Source: Shewanella polaris (GTDB lineage: Bacteria; Pseudomonadota; Gammaproteobacteria; Enterobacterales; Shewanellaceae). From it: a DNA stretch of 64,000 nucleotides. The notes under the pieces were generated by a model. That model saw only the letters and a program-made list of their open reading frames with translations. It was not told the DNA's origin and made no database searches. Location: the NCBI RefSeq assembly GCF_006385555.1, contig NZ_CP041036.1, positions 1,240,001 to 1,304,000 on the forward strand. The letters run 5' to 3'. Positions 17,270 to 27,086 of this stretch are shown here, one piece after another. Within the stretch, counting starts at the first letter, position 1, and the number at the start of each line of letters is the position of its first letter. Position numbers and translations under genes: made by a program.

Positions 17270-17626
17270 ATGAAATTTCAAAAACTTGAAGTGTGGCAGT
17301 TGAGCTATCAACTTTCACGATCAATATATATAGAGACTAAAGAGTTACGAGATTTTGGGTTTAAAGATCAAATTACTCGTTCTGGCCTCTCCGTTCCTTC
17401 AAATATTGCTGAAGGAATAGAACGTCAGGGCACAAAAGAACAAATACAGTTTCTGTATATTGCTAAAGCATCACTAGCAGAGTCCATGACACAGGCAATG
17501 ATAGGGAAAGATATAGGCTACCTTGATTCAAATTTTGTTGACGATTTACTCGTTAAATCAGAAAAAATAGCGGCAATGATTGCTGGATTAATCAAATCGA
17601 TTAAAAAGCGCAACCTGGAGCGTTAA
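17270..17626 (+). CDS. Four-helix-bundle protein (S23/IVP family)
   Basis: A 118-residue protein of the family first seen encoded by 23S rRNA intervening sequences. Hallmarks: MKFQKLEVWQLSYQLSRSIY, FGFKDQITRSGLSVPSNIAEGIERQ and FLYIAKASLAES. Members fold as a four-helix bundle and assemble into pentamers; their job is unknown. The start at 17270 has AAGGA five bases upstream; two upstream in-frame starts are less likely. It lies between the export gene and wzz, within the polysaccharide transcription unit, not in an rRNA. Confidence 0.88.
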   Translation: MKFQKLEVWQLSYQLSRSIYIETKELRDFGFKDQITRSGLSVPSNIAEGIERQGTKEQIQFLYIAKASLAESMTQAMIGKDIGYLDSNFVDDLLVKSEKIAAMIAGLIKSIKKRNLER

Positions 17627-17649
17627 ATAAAGCGTGCAGTAGTCTGTGG

Positions 17650-17930
17650 TCATTACCCGTAAGCGAAGCGTTCAGTAGGAAGCTTGCGACCGTTCCGAAC
17701 ACCGTACACTGTTCACCGTCAGCAAAGCGTTCCGTAAGGAAGCTTGCGACCGTTCCGAACACCGTACACTGTTCACCGTCAGTAAAACGTTCCGTAAGGA
17801 AGCTTGCGACCGTTCCGAACACCGTATACTGTTCACCGTCAGCAAAGCGTTCCGAAATCTGTAATCGATTTTCTGTAACCCGTAAGCGAAGCGTTCAGTA
17901 AGGAAGCTTGCGACCGTTCCGTAAACCGTA
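17650..17930. repeat. 60-bp tandem repeat between the four-helix-bundle gene and wzz
   Basis: The element GAAGCTTGCGACCGTTCCG begins at 17679, 17739 and 17799, an exact 60-bp period, with near-identical units including ACACCGTACACTGTTCACC and GTCAGCAAAGCGTTCCGTAAG. A fourth unit is partial and interrupted (17821-17880), and a fifth GAAGCTTGCGACCGTTCC lies at 17903-17920. CCGTAAGCGAAGCGTTCAGTA occurs at both ends, as if bounding the array. It is contiguous, without spacers. Together with its flanks it fills the 17627-17962 gap. Confidence 0.9.
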
Positions 17931-17962
17931 CTCGAAACTTAAAACAAAGAGACAAACGTTAA

Positions 17963-18928
17963 ATGTCCAATGAAATAAACCAATATAAACAAGATCACCA
18001 ATTTCCACAGGTTTCGGCTAGTGACGACGAAATTGACCTTCGTGAGTTATTTTCGGTGATCTGGCAAGGCAAGTGGTTAATTATTGCAATCACGTTTATT
18101 TTCGCTGTAGCCTCAGTTGTATTTGCGATTAATCAGCCAAATATCTATAAGTCAGAAGCCTTGTTAGCACCGGCTGATTCAGAGCAAGGTGGTGGCGGTT
18201 TAGCGGCACTTGCTGGGCAGTTTGGTGGTTTAGCAAGCATGGCAGGTATCAACTTGGGTGCTGGTGGTGTAGATAAAACACAAATGGCAATAGAAGTGAT
18301 GAAGTCACGCCAATTTACCAGTAACTTTATCCAAAAACATAATATTTTACCTGACTTAATGGCTGCTAAAAAATGGAATATGGCTGATAACTCAATTAGC
18401 TACGATGACGAAATATATAATTCGGTTGAAAGCAAATGGTTGCGCGAAGTAAAACTGCCATACAAATCTGAACCGTCAATGCAAGAAGCCTATAAAGTAT
18501 TCAGTAAAATCATTGCCATTAACGCAGCAAAAGACACTGGTATGGTAACCGTTTCTGTCGAACATCTTTCACCAACTGTAGCTCATCAATGGGTTAATTG
18601 GTTAGTGCAAGATATTAATAAAGAAATGAAAGACCGCGATGTTGCTGAAGCAACTCGCAGTACAATATTTTTGAAATCTCAAATTCAACAAACAAAGATT
18701 GCAGACATTCGCTCAATTTTATACAAACTTATCGAAGAGCAAGCGAAAACAATTATGTTTGCCGAAGTACGCGATGAGTACGTATTTAAAACAATTGATC
18801 CAGCGTTAATACCAGAAGAGAAATCAAAGCCTAAACGAGCGTTAATCTGTGTGTTAGGCACCATGCTAGGTGGCATGTTAGGTGTCATGTTTGTATTAAT
18901 TAGGTATTTTGTTAGAAAAGAGAATTAA
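17963..18928 (+). CDS. wzz: Wzz-family chain length determinant protein
   Basis: A 321-residue inner-membrane polysaccharide co-polymerase. The first membrane segment is about residues 38-56 (WLIIAITFIFAVASVVFAI), the periplasmic part is largely helical, and the second segment is about 290-315 (ALICVLGTMLGGMLGVMFVLI). The GGGGLAALAGQFGGLASMAG stretch after the first membrane segment is usual in Wzz proteins from Shewanella and Vibrio. There is no C-terminal tyrosine kinase, so it is a PCP-1 (O-antigen type) rather than a Wzc. It sets the polymer length made by Wzy. Confidence 0.92.
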   Translation: MSNEINQYKQDHQFPQVSASDDEIDLRELFSVIWQGKWLIIAITFIFAVASVVFAINQPNIYKSEALLAPADSEQGGGGLAALAGQFGGLASMAGINLGAGGVDKTQMAIEVMKSRQFTSNFIQKHNILPDLMAAKKWNMADNSISYDDEIYNSVESKWLREVKLPYKSEPSMQEAYKVFSKIIAINAAKDTGMVTVSVEHLSPTVAHQWVNWLVQDINKEMKDRDVAEATRSTIFLKSQIQQTKIADIRSILYKLIEEQAKTIMFAEVRDEYVFKTIDPALIPEEKSKPKRALICVLGTMLGGMLGVMFVLIRYFVRKEN

Positions 18929-18940
18929 GACTCTTTGCTT

Positions 18941-18980
18941 TATAGTTATTAGCAGCGAAGCGCTCTAGCAATCTAGGCTC
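18941..18980 (+). repeat. Short CTAG repeat cluster 5
   Basis: TATAGTTATTAGCAGCGAAG, then CGCTCTAGCAATCTAGGCTC: a shortened version of the block ending the clusters at 7041-7095 and 46801-46855. It lies 13 bp after wzz. Confidence 0.7.
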
Positions 18981-19143
18981 AACTCTTTATTTACCTATTG
19001 GGACTGTTTTCAAGAAAACAGCGAAACCTGAGTTGTATGCGGGTTAGCGAAGATTGACGTGTCTCAAAATGGATTAAATGTGTCTCATCATCCTAATTAT
19101 TAGTGAGTGTAGATGTTGAAAATATTCAACATTAGTTAAAAAT

Positions 19144-20115
19144 ATGACTTATAAAATTGAAATCATGCCATCAGGTATATCATTTGAAAGTGAATCTAAT
19201 ATTTTAGATGATGCAATAGCTCAGAATATTTACCTAGAGTATAGCTGTAAAAGTGGTGACTGTGGTGTTTGTTCTGCTGATGTTTTATCTGGTGTTGTTA
19301 TTAATGAAAATGGTAAAGCTGTGTCATCGGGTAAAGTTCTAACATGCAAATCGAGAGCAGAAACAAATATAACACTAAAGGCGAATTACTTTCCTGAGCT
19401 GTCAAATATTAAGCAACAAACAATTCCATGCAAGGTTTCGAGTGTTACTTATACAACAGATGATATTGTTATTTTAACTTTTAGATTCCCGCCTTCGCTT
19501 CTGTTTGAATATCTTCCTGGTCAATATATAGATTTAAGTTTTAATGGGATTAAGCGTAGTTATTCTATCGCAAATGCTAATGTTACAGGGAAGGGAATCG
19601 AATTACATATACGTAAAGTACCAAATGGAAAAATGTCAACACAGATTTTTGGTCAAGTGAAAGTAAATCAGTTAATGCGTATGGAAGGGCCTAAAGGAAC
19701 ATTCTTTGTACGGGATAATATTAAACCGCTTATATTACTTGCTACAGGTACTGGTATTGCACCTATCAAAGCGATAGTTGAAAATTTAGTTCATTCTGGG
19801 GATGAAAGAGAAATTAATATTTATTGGGGGATGCAATATAAAGGCGAACTTTATTGCACAGAGCTTTTTGCGTTAGCAAAAGCCTATAAACATATAAATG
19901 TCACCCCAGTGCTATCACGTGAAGAAACCTATATAGGTTGTAAAGGCTATGTGCAAGACATAGTCTGTGACACCTTCGATTCGTTAATTAAATACGAAGT
20001 ATATGCATGCGGTTCTCTTAGCATGATTAATGATGCAGCTAAAAAATTCAAAGAAAGGCAGTTACCATCGGATTCTTTCCATTCTGATGCATTTACTCCC
20101 GCAAAACAGATTTAA
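19144..20115 (+). CDS. ddhD: CDP-6-deoxy-delta-3,4-glucoseen reductase (E3)
   Basis: A 323-residue flavo-iron-sulfur protein. The N-terminal plant-type ferredoxin domain has Cys35, Cys40 and Cys43 (CKSGDCGVC) and Cys68 (LTCKS). It is followed by an FAD domain (RSYSIAN) and an NAD(P) domain ([13 protein letters not shown]). It passes electrons from NADH to the E1 dehydratase (RfbH/DdhC, encoded three genes on) during C3 deoxygenation of CDP-4-keto-6-deoxyglucose. It is the first gene of the CDP-3,6-dideoxyhexose cassette (D-A-B-C order). Confidence 0.93.
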   Translation: MTYKIEIMPSGISFESESNILDDAIAQNIYLEYSCKSGDCGVCSADVLSGVVINENGKAVSSGKVLTCKSRAETNITLKANYFPELSNIKQQTIPCKVSSVTYTTDDIVILTFRFPPSLLFEYLPGQYIDLSFNGIKRSYSIANANVTGKGIELHIRKVPNGKMSTQIFGQVKVNQLMRMEGPKGTFFVRDNIKPLILLATGTGIAPIKAIVENLVHSGDEREINIYWGMQYKGELYCTELFALAKAYKHINVTPVLSREETYIGCKGYVQDIVCDTFDSLIKYEVYACGSLSMINDAAKKFKERQLPSDSFHSDAFTPAKQI

Positions 20116-20134
20116 TCTAGGAGATAAAATAAAA

Positions 20135-20908
20135 ATGAAAGCAGTTATTTTAGCCGGAGGCTTAGGGACACGCTTAAGTGAAGAAACCTCATTAAAGCCC
20201 AAACCAATGGTTGATATTGGTGGCAAACCCATTCTGTGGCACATCATGAAAATGTATTCAGCACATGGTATTAATGATTTCATTATCTGCTGTGGTTATA
20301 AGGGGTACGTTATCAAAGAGTACTTTGCCAATTACTTTTTGCATATGTCAGATGTCACCTTTGATATGAACGAAAACGAAATGAAAGTTCATCATAAACG
20401 AGCTGAACCATGGACTGTGACTTTAGTTGATACTGGTGATGACTCCATGACAGGTGGGCGTTTAGGTCGTGTTGGTGATTATCTAAAAGATGAAAAAGAA
20501 TTCTGTTTTACATATGGTGATGGTGTTTCAGATGTAAACATTACTAAAAGTATTGCTTTTCATCGAAGTCATGGAAAAAAAGCAACTTTAACAGCAACAT
20601 TCCCACCAGGACGTTTTGGTGCATTAGACATTACAGCTGGGAAAGTTAATAGTTTTCAAGAGAAGCCCCGTGGTGACGGAGCTATGATAAATGGTGGTTT
20701 CTTCGTCTTATCTCCTGAAGTGCTGAAACTTATTGATGGTGATAGTTGCACTTGGGAACAAGAACCTTTGAAGGCATTAGCTGAAGATAACGAATTAATG
20801 GCCTTTGAGCATCATGGTTTTTGGCAACCAATGGATACATTGCGTGATAAAGTTCATCTAGAAAATCTTTGGGATTCCGGCAAAGCACCTTGGAAAATTT
20901 GGGAGTAA
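20135..20908 (+). CDS. rfbF: Glucose-1-phosphate cytidylyltransferase
   Basis: A 257-residue nucleotidyltransferase making CDP-glucose from CTP and glucose 1-phosphate. N-terminal signature [18 protein letters not shown]; further family segments are [39 protein letters not shown] and [20 protein letters not shown] lies ten bases upstream of 20135; an open frame extends further up but overlaps ddhD. First committed step towards the CDP-dideoxyhexose. Confidence 0.96.
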   Translation: MKAVILAGGLGTRLSEETSLKPKPMVDIGGKPILWHIMKMYSAHGINDFIICCGYKGYVIKEYFANYFLHMSDVTFDMNENEMKVHHKRAEPWTVTLVDTGDDSMTGGRLGRVGDYLKDEKEFCFTYGDGVSDVNITKSIAFHRSHGKKATLTATFPPGRFGALDITAGKVNSFQEKPRGDGAMINGGFFVLSPEVLKLIDGDSCTWEQEPLKALAEDNELMAFEHHGFWQPMDTLRDKVHLENLWDSGKAPWKIWE

Positions 20909-20911
20909 ACG

Positions 20912-21991
20912 ATGAATCCAAATTTTTGGAAAGGTAAAAAGGTCTTTATGACTGGTCATACTGGCTTTAAAGGTAGTTGGCTTTCGTTGTGGTTACAGGA
21001 AATGGGCGCAGTAGTTAAAGGATACGCATTAGCAGCGCCGACAACACCAAGCTTATTTGAAGAAGCTAATGTTGCAGAGGAAATGGTATCTGAAGAAGGT
21101 GATATTCGTGATTTTTTACACCTTAGAGAAAGCATTCAAAACTTTAAACCTGAAATCGTTTTCCATATGGCAGCCCAGCCATTGGTGCGCCAATCCTATG
21201 ATGACCCAATAGAAACGTATTCTACTAACGTAATGGGTACCGTTTACTTACTAGAAGCGATTAGACAAGTTGGTTGTGTTAAGGCTGTTGTTAATATAAC
21301 CAGCGATAAATGCTACGAAAACAGAGAGTGGGTTTGGGGTTACCGTGAAGACGAAGCTATGGGCGGATATGATCCATACAGTAACAGCAAAGGCTGTGCC
21401 GAATTAGTCGCATCATCATATAGACAATCATTTTTTAATGCAGACAAATATCATCTTCATGGTTGTGCCCTTGCATCCGTTCGAGCAGGTAATGTAATCG
21501 GTGGTGGTGATTGGGCGGCAGACCGACTTATTCCTGATATGTTACAAGCTTTTTCCGCAAAAAAAACGGTAGAAATACGTAGTCCACATGCTATTCGCCC
21601 TTGGCAGCATGTACTAGAACCGTTATCTGGATATATCACTGTGGCTGAACATTTATTTGAGCACGGCCCTGAATTTGCTCAGGGATGGAATTTTGGCCCA
21701 AGAGATGAAGATGCCCAACCTGTTCAGTGGCTTGTTGAAAAGTTAGCTCAACAATGGGGTGGAAATGCCAGTTGGTATTTATCTGATGGTGAACATCCTC
21801 ATGAAGCGCATTACCTAAAATTGGATTGTTCCAAAGCCAAAATGAAATTGAATTGGCAACCAATATGGGGACTTGAAGAAACTTTAGATCGTATTGTTAA
21901 GTGGCAGAAAGCCTGGCTTGCCGGCGAAAATATAAAACAACATACAATTTTTGAAATTAGAGAATACATTGCAGCAAGAGTGGGAAAATAA
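20912..21991 (+). CDS. rfbG: CDP-glucose 4,6-dehydratase
   Basis: A 359-residue extended short-chain dehydrogenase. It has the NAD-binding motif [10 protein letters not shown], then [11 protein letters not shown], the catalytic TSDKCY segment and the Tyr-Lys pair in [12 protein letters not shown]. It converts CDP-glucose to CDP-4-keto-6-deoxyglucose. It starts three bases after rfbF and ends one base before rfbH. Confidence 0.96.
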   Translation: MNPNFWKGKKVFMTGHTGFKGSWLSLWLQEMGAVVKGYALAAPTTPSLFEEANVAEEMVSEEGDIRDFLHLRESIQNFKPEIVFHMAAQPLVRQSYDDPIETYSTNVMGTVYLLEAIRQVGCVKAVVNITSDKCYENREWVWGYREDEAMGGYDPYSNSKGCAELVASSYRQSFFNADKYHLHGCALASVRAGNVIGGGDWAADRLIPDMLQAFSAKKTVEIRSPHAIRPWQHVLEPLSGYITVAEHLFEHGPEFAQGWNFGPRDEDAQPVQWLVEKLAQQWGGNASWYLSDGEHPHEAHYLKLDCSKAKMKLNWQPIWGLEETLDRIVKWQKAWLAGENIKQHTIFEIREYIAARVGK

Positions 21992-21992
21992 A

Positions 21993-23306
21993 ATGTCAAA
22001 AGAATTAATTAGAAAACAAATAGCAGACTTAGTAGACCAATATGCTGCAATAGAATATGCACCAAAAATATTCATAGCGGGTGAAACCGTCGTACCACCA
22101 TCAGGTAAAGTGTTAGGTGCAAATGAGCTTAAAATGATGGTCGAAGCCTCGTTGGATGGATGGTTAACTACTGGCCGTTTCAATGATGCATTTGAAAAGC
22201 GACTAGGTGAATACCTTGGTGTACCATATGTATTAACCACTACGTCGGGTTCATCGGCTAATTTGTTGGCATTGACGGCGTTAACTTCACCAACGTTGGG
22301 CGAGCGCCAATTAAAGCCAGGTGATGAGGTTATTACTGTTGCTGCTGGTTTCCCTACAACCGTTAATCCTACAATCCAGAATGGTTTAGTGCCGGTTTTT
22401 GTTGATGTTGACATTCCAACCTACCAAATCAAGCCAGATATGATTGAAGCAGCTGTAACTGACAAAACAAAAGCTATCATGGTGGCGCATACATTAGGTA
22501 ATGTATTTGATTTAACTGAAGCACGCCGCGTTGCTGATAAATATAACCTTTGGTTAATTGAAGATTGTTGTGATGCCCTCGGTTCAACTTATGACGGTAA
22601 GATGGTTGGCCAATTTGGTGATATAGCCACCGTCAGTTTTTACCCGGCTCATCATATCACCATGGGTGAAGGTGGTGCGGTATTTACCAAAAACAAAGAA
22701 CTTCGAAAGTTAATTGAATCATTCCGTGATTGGGGCCGTGATTGTTATTGTGCTCCAGGATGTGATGACACTTGTGGTAAACGTTTTGACCAGCAGTTAG
22801 GCACTTTGCCGCAGGGATATGATCATAAATATACCTATTCTCATCTTGGTTACAATCTGAAAATCACTGATATGCAGGCAGCTTGTGGACTTGCACAGAT
22901 GGACAGTGTTGAAAAATTTGTTGAACAACGCAAAGCGAACTTTGTTTACCTTAAAGATGGGTTAGCTAGTTGCGAAGAGTTTATTATTCTTCCAGAGGCT
23001 ACTGAAAAATCTGACCCATCATGGTTTGGCTTTCCTATAACGATTAAACCAGATAGTGGCATCGCCCGTGTTGACTTATTGAAGTTTATGGATCAATTCA
23101 AAATAGGTACACGTTTATTATTTGCTGGTAATTTAACACGTCAACCATATTTTGAAAATGTTGAGTATCGTGTTGTAGGTGAATTAACAAATACAGATAT
23201 TATTATGAACCATACCTTCTGGATCGGTGTTTACCCAGGCTTATCTAAGCAACACTTGGATTTCATTATTCAGAAATTTGAAGAATTTTTTGGTTTAAGT
23301 TTTTAA
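21993..23306 (+). CDS. rfbH: CDP-4-keto-6-deoxyglucose-3-dehydrase (E1)
   Basis: A 437-residue PMP-dependent, iron-sulfur aminotransferase-fold enzyme that removes the C3 hydroxyl together with the DdhD reductase. The normal PLP lysine is replaced by histidine: [14 protein letters not shown] puts His220 at that site, as in the Yersinia enzyme. The cysteines in [11 protein letters not shown] (251, 253, 257, 261) provide the [2Fe-2S] cluster ligands. The loss of lysine is the family hallmark and not a defect. The start at 21993 follows the rfbG stop directly. Confidence 0.96.
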   Translation: MSKELIRKQIADLVDQYAAIEYAPKIFIAGETVVPPSGKVLGANELKMMVEASLDGWLTTGRFNDAFEKRLGEYLGVPYVLTTTSGSSANLLALTALTSPTLGERQLKPGDEVITVAAGFPTTVNPTIQNGLVPVFVDVDIPTYQIKPDMIEAAVTDKTKAIMVAHTLGNVFDLTEARRVADKYNLWLIEDCCDALGSTYDGKMVGQFGDIATVSFYPAHHITMGEGGAVFTKNKELRKLIESFRDWGRDCYCAPGCDDTCGKRFDQQLGTLPQGYDHKYTYSHLGYNLKITDMQAACGLAQMDSVEKFVEQRKANFVYLKDGLASCEEFIILPEATEKSDPSWFGFPITIKPDSGIARVDLLKFMDQFKIGTRLLFAGNLTRQPYFENVEYRVVGELTNTDIIMNHTFWIGVYPGLSKQHLDFIIQKFEEFFGLSF

Positions 23307-23313
23307 TAAAAAA

Positions 23314-23333
23314 AAGGGGCGTTAGCCCTTTTA
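23314..23333 (+). terminator. Intrinsic-terminator-like hairpin inside the operon
   Basis: AAAGGGGC pairs with GCCCTTTT (one G-T pair) around a GTTA loop, ending in Ts and preceded by an A run, so it could work in both directions. It lies in the 37-bp gap between rfbH and the next gene. Transcription of everything downstream would need read-through, which fits RfaH control. Confidence 0.65.
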
Positions 23334-23343
23334 AGACTCGGTT

Positions 23344-24168
23344 ATGAACATATTAATTTATGGTGCAACAGGTTATATTGGAAATAAGCTTGTCGAATAT
23401 TTGATGGCACAAGGTTACTGTATAGGTAATGTCAGTAGGCGTATATCACCTATTGCTGGTGTAAATAATTATTTATTCGATGATGATGTTGAAATTATAC
23501 TATCTAAATTTAAGCCTCATAAAATTATTTACATGTCTGCTTGCTTTGATAATAATAACATAGCAAGTATTATTGATATAAATGTTAAAAAACCACTGGA
23601 GATATTAAAAGTACTTGAAATTAATAGTGATATTGAATTTATTTATATTGGTAGTTATTGGCAATTCGGAAATATTGATAATAAAAATATAGCAATAGAT
23701 TTATATTCCGCATCAAAAAAAGCAATTGTACCATTTTTGGATTTTTACAATACTTACACGAAAGTATTGTGTAAAGAGATTGTATTATATGGAACTTATG
23801 GCGAAAGTGATGGCCGAGGAAAACTTTTAGATTACTTAATAACAATGTCAAATAAATGTCAAAAAGTCGCTTTAACGGAAGGCTTGCAAGAGTTAAACCT
23901 TGTTAATGTTGATGATATTTGCGTTAATATCGAAAAAATAATGCAAATTACAAAAAAAAATAAATTTCAGATTCTATCAGATTCATCTTATACTCCAAGG
24001 GAGTTAGTTGAGATTATCCGTAAGTACCAACCAATTGAAGTTAGTTTTGGTGAATTAGATTATAGGTCCGTAGAACTGATGACATTGTGGATGAATTCAA
24101 ATTATACGCAGATTTATACGGAAGATAATATTGAAAGTTACATCAAAGCTAAGTTAACAAATGTCTAA
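23344..24168 (+). CDS. NAD(P)-dependent sugar reductase, probable CDP-3,6-dideoxyhexose C4-reductase
   Basis: A 274-residue extended SDR. The NAD-binding motif is IYGATGYIG; the catalytic triad is carried by IYIGSYWQFG (Ser) and DLYSASKKA (Tyr-x-x-x-Lys). Its position right after ddhD-A-B-C suggests the last step of the cassette, reduction of the C4 ketone to CDP-abequose or CDP-paratose. Which stereoisomer cannot be told from the sequence. An ascarylose route is less likely because no separate C5 epimerase is present. The next gene overlaps it by eight bases. Confidence 0.72.
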   Translation: MNILIYGATGYIGNKLVEYLMAQGYCIGNVSRRISPIAGVNNYLFDDDVEIILSKFKPHKIIYMSACFDNNNIASIIDINVKKPLEILKVLEINSDIEFIYIGSYWQFGNIDNKNIAIDLYSASKKAIVPFLDFYNTYTKVLCKEIVLYGTYGESDGRGKLLDYLITMSNKCQKVALTEGLQELNLVNVDDICVNIEKIMQITKKNKFQILSDSSYTPRELVEIIRKYQPIEVSFGELDYRSVELMTLWMNSNYTQIYTEDNIESYIKAKLTNV

Positions 24169-25609
24169 ATTATTAACAAACTCGTTTATATATACGGTTT
24201 TAGCTATTTTTGAGAAGGGCCTCGTATTTTTTATGATGCCTATTTATACCGCTTACCTGTCACCAGCTGATTTTGGTTCATATAGCTTAGTACTCGCTAT
24301 AAATGCATTTCTTATTTTGTTGTATACTTTTTCTTTAGAAAATGGACTTGGGAAATTTTATTATGATTTCAAAGCTGATGAGGAAAAAGTTAGAGAGCTA
24401 TTTGGCACAATATTTACAACAGTATTATTAATATCATTTATATTCACTCTGTTATTCTATTTTTTTTATAACGATTTGTTTAATGTCTTTTCTAATAATG
24501 ATGATTTGCATCACAACTTAAAAATTGGACTTGCTTGTATTGCATTTTATCCAGCTTATTCAATATTAAAACGCATGTATCAAGTAAAACAAGAATCAAA
24601 AAAGTTTGGTTTTCTTAGTTTTCTGTATACATTGTTGCTTATAATGATGAATCTTGTATGTATTATACTTTTAAATTTAAAGTCAGAGGGTTTGTTGTTT
24701 GGGTTACTATTTACAAATATAGTTTTTTTTAGTTATTCAATTTTTAATTTTTATAAGAGTAATGGTTTTTATTATAATTTTGAAATATTAAAAACAGTAT
24801 TAAAATACTCACTACCGTTATTTCCACATAGCGTATCGAATATTGTAACGACTATGTGTGATAGGATATTTGTAGGTTATTTTCTTACCTTAACAGCTGT
24901 AGGATTGTATTCAGTAGCAAGCCAAATTAGTATGATTTTTAGTGTATTAATAGGATCATTTACTATGGCATATGGCCCCTTTTTTTTTGAAAAGATGAAA
25001 GGGTCAGCAACCGATAAAACGGAAATAATAAAAATCGCACATACTGTAGTACCTATTTTTTGTTTATTTGGCATTGGTTTTAGCCTTTTTTCGAAAGAGA
25101 TTGTAATGCTAATGGCTACAGATGCATATCTTGAAGCATATAATTACGCAATGATATTAATATTTGTTTTTGTATTTCAATCTGTATATATATTTACTGC
25201 TGGGCCTTTATTGATAAATTCGACAACTAGATATGCTGCTATAAGTATATTCGCTGCATTATTAAATATATTTTTAAATTATATTCTCATACCTATCTAT
25301 GGTATCTATGGTGCGGCGGTAGCGACATTAATACAGAAAATTATTGCTGTTATTTTATATAGTTATTTAGGGTACAAATCAACAGATAAATTAGAATTTA
25401 ATTTTCGATATTTAATTTTGTTGCCCGTTTTATCTTTTGTTATTGTGTTTACCCTATCGCCTTTATTAAATCAACAGGCTTTATATATAAGTATATCCGC
25501 TAAGGTTTTAATTATATTGTTTTGCACCGTTATACTGTTGTTGACTAATAGCTATATCTATATATTCTCAAAAAAGTTTTACTTTAATATAAGAAAAAAA
25601 ATAAAATGA
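24161..25609 (+). CDS. wzx: Wzx-type oligosaccharide flippase
   Basis: A 482-residue MOP-superfamily membrane protein with about 12-14 hydrophobic segments spread over its length; MPIYTAYLSPADFGSYSLVL near the N-terminus and PHSVSNIVTTMCDRIFVGYF mid-protein are typical of Wzx/RfbX. It moves undecaprenyl-linked repeat units to the periplasm. Very AT-rich, with rare-looking codons compared with rfbFGH, as usual for Wzx. It overlaps both neighbours, so it is translationally coupled. Confidence 0.92.
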   Translation: MSKLLTNSFIYTVLAIFEKGLVFFMMPIYTAYLSPADFGSYSLVLAINAFLILLYTFSLENGLGKFYYDFKADEEKVRELFGTIFTTVLLISFIFTLLFYFFYNDLFNVFSNNDDLHHNLKIGLACIAFYPAYSILKRMYQVKQESKKFGFLSFLYTLLLIMMNLVCIILLNLKSEGLLFGLLFTNIVFFSYSIFNFYKSNGFYYNFEILKTVLKYSLPLFPHSVSNIVTTMCDRIFVGYFLTLTAVGLYSVASQISMIFSVLIGSFTMAYGPFFFEKMKGSATDKTEIIKIAHTVVPIFCLFGIGFSLFSKEIVMLMATDAYLEAYNYAMILIFVFVFQSVYIFTAGPLLINSTTRYAAISIFAALLNIFLNYILIPIYGIYGAAVATLIQKIIAVILYSYLGYKSTDKLEFNFRYLILLPVLSFVIVFTLSPLLNQQALYISISAKVLIILFCTVILLLTNSYIYIFSKKFYFNIRKKIK

Positions 25610-26550
25610 AAAAATTAATTTCTATATGTATTCCAACATATAATCGCTGCGCTAAAGTAAAACTTGCAATTGAATCTGCTTTAAGTGTAAAAAGTGAATT
25701 AATAGACATCATTGTTATGGATAATTACTCCCCTGATAATACTTGGTCTGAGATAAATAAATTAGATGATAGTCGCTTAAAGGTTTTTAGACAGGGAAAA
25801 AATATAGGTTTTTGTGGGAACTTATTAGATGTGGTATCAAAAGCTGAAACTGATTTTGTTTTTTTACTCAGTGATGACGATTTAATTAACCCTAAGTATG
25901 TTGAAAAAATTATTGAAGAGGGCCTGCTAGATTCTTGTGCTACAGGTATAATATATGGCAGTATTTTTAATACCCATAAGAATAAATTTTATTCTGAGTA
26001 TTCAAATTCACTTTATAACCGTCTAAGTGGTATTTCCGAGGTTGCAGTTAAACATTCATACATGTCTGGTATGATCTTAAATAAAAAATATATAGATATG
26101 AAATTATTATATCAACTGTATCAGTGTGAAGATAAACTAATGTATCCTCATGAAGTTATGGTGCTTTCAATTTTACAACAAAATAAGGACATTATCACGA
26201 TATCAGACATATGTTGCTATCAGGGTGTCCCTGGGTTTTCTCATATTATAGATGAAACAGTATATTATTATTATACTGAAAGAGTCTATTTAATAAAGCA
26301 ATATATTAGAATAACAAATTATATATATGAGGAAGGAGTTGAAAGGGATACAATCAAAAAAAATATAGCACATTTAGCAACTGTTATTTTATTAAATTCG
26401 TCACCATTGATTTGGGGCAAAGGACATAAAAAGATTATTCATAGGTTAAAATACTATATTGCTATTAATTCTATTCGTAAAATGTCTTTTAAATTTAATT
26501 TAAATATAATAAGAGTACTTATTCTGAAAGTGTTAAACTTGCGATTTTAA
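25606..26550 (+). CDS. GT2 family glycosyltransferase
   Basis: A 314-residue cytoplasmic GT-A enzyme: SICIPTYNRCAKVKLAIESAL at the N-terminus, IIVMDNYSPDNTW, and FLLSDDDLINP, a DDD-type metal/nucleotide motif near residue 90. It resembles the family A glycosyltransferases that transfer dideoxyhexoses or other sugars in O-antigen assembly. ATGA overlap with wzx. Its donor may be the CDP-dideoxyhexose, from position only. Confidence 0.85.
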   Translation: MKKLISICIPTYNRCAKVKLAIESALSVKSELIDIIVMDNYSPDNTWSEINKLDDSRLKVFRQGKNIGFCGNLLDVVSKAETDFVFLLSDDDLINPKYVEKIIEEGLLDSCATGIIYGSIFNTHKNKFYSEYSNSLYNRLSGISEVAVKHSYMSGMILNKKYIDMKLLYQLYQCEDKLMYPHEVMVLSILQQNKDIITISDICCYQGVPGFSHIIDETVYYYYTERVYLIKQYIRITNYIYEEGVERDTIKKNIAHLATVILLNSSPLIWGKGHKKIIHRLKYYIAINSIRKMSFKFNLNIIRVLILKVLNLRF

Positions 26551-27086
26551 TATTTTAATATTTTAATGTCTTAATTAAACTGAATTGTAAACCCCAACCA
26601 CTATTATAGATGTTGTTTGTAAAATGGTTTTTGTGAATAGACCAGTTTCCTAGATTAATGTAAAATATTTTTATGATGGTTTAGGTAAAAGTCATTTTGA
26701 ACATTATTAATCCAATAATGGCATCTGCATCAATGGATTAATTCTTAGTTATAACATTTAATGGTATTTTTTTTAGTCTATATTATTAATGTTTATTAGA
26801 TGCTAAATTTTAAGTTTATATCAAACGTTTTGAGTTTTTTTGACATAAAGGTAACCAATACAATATATAATTGGTTTCTTTGCTAATATTTATATAGGAA
26901 TAGATAGAACTCATTTAAAAAATATATTGCTACACTATTCATCTCTTTATTATATTTGTCGGTTGATTTTGGATGTGCAGGGCAACCCATAATGAAGTGA
27001 TGAACTCGGTTTGTTCAGTCTATTGACACAAAAGTTAATTGCAAATTCGAGTTAAAATAATTAAATCATTAACAATGGAAATTAAT
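26551..27086. other. AT-rich gene-free spacer between two sugar cassettes
   Basis: No reading frame of note on either strand and no clear promoter. It opens with an AT-rich direct repeat, TATTTTAA three times (about 26544-26567). The spacer divides the CDP-dideoxyhexose/wzx part from the nonulosonate cassette and may be a recombination joint. Confidence 0.5.

Noticed and set aside
17601..17822. Minus-strand reading frame with a 20-residue repeated peptide
   Set aside because: It is produced by the 60-bp tandem repeat (a multiple of three), has no ribosome site and no protein-like features.
17650..17930. Tandem array considered as a CRISPR
   Set aside because: Units are contiguous and near-identical over the full 60 bp; there are no unique spacers and no cas genes.
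22650..22655. Missing catalytic lysine in the RfbH aminotransferase fold
   Set aside because: Replacement by histidine is the known hallmark of this PMP-dependent dehydratase, not a loss of function.
27039..27086. Longer N-terminus for the PseB-like dehydratase
   Set aside because: The upstream residues are not part of the family and the ribosome site fits the ATG at 27087.
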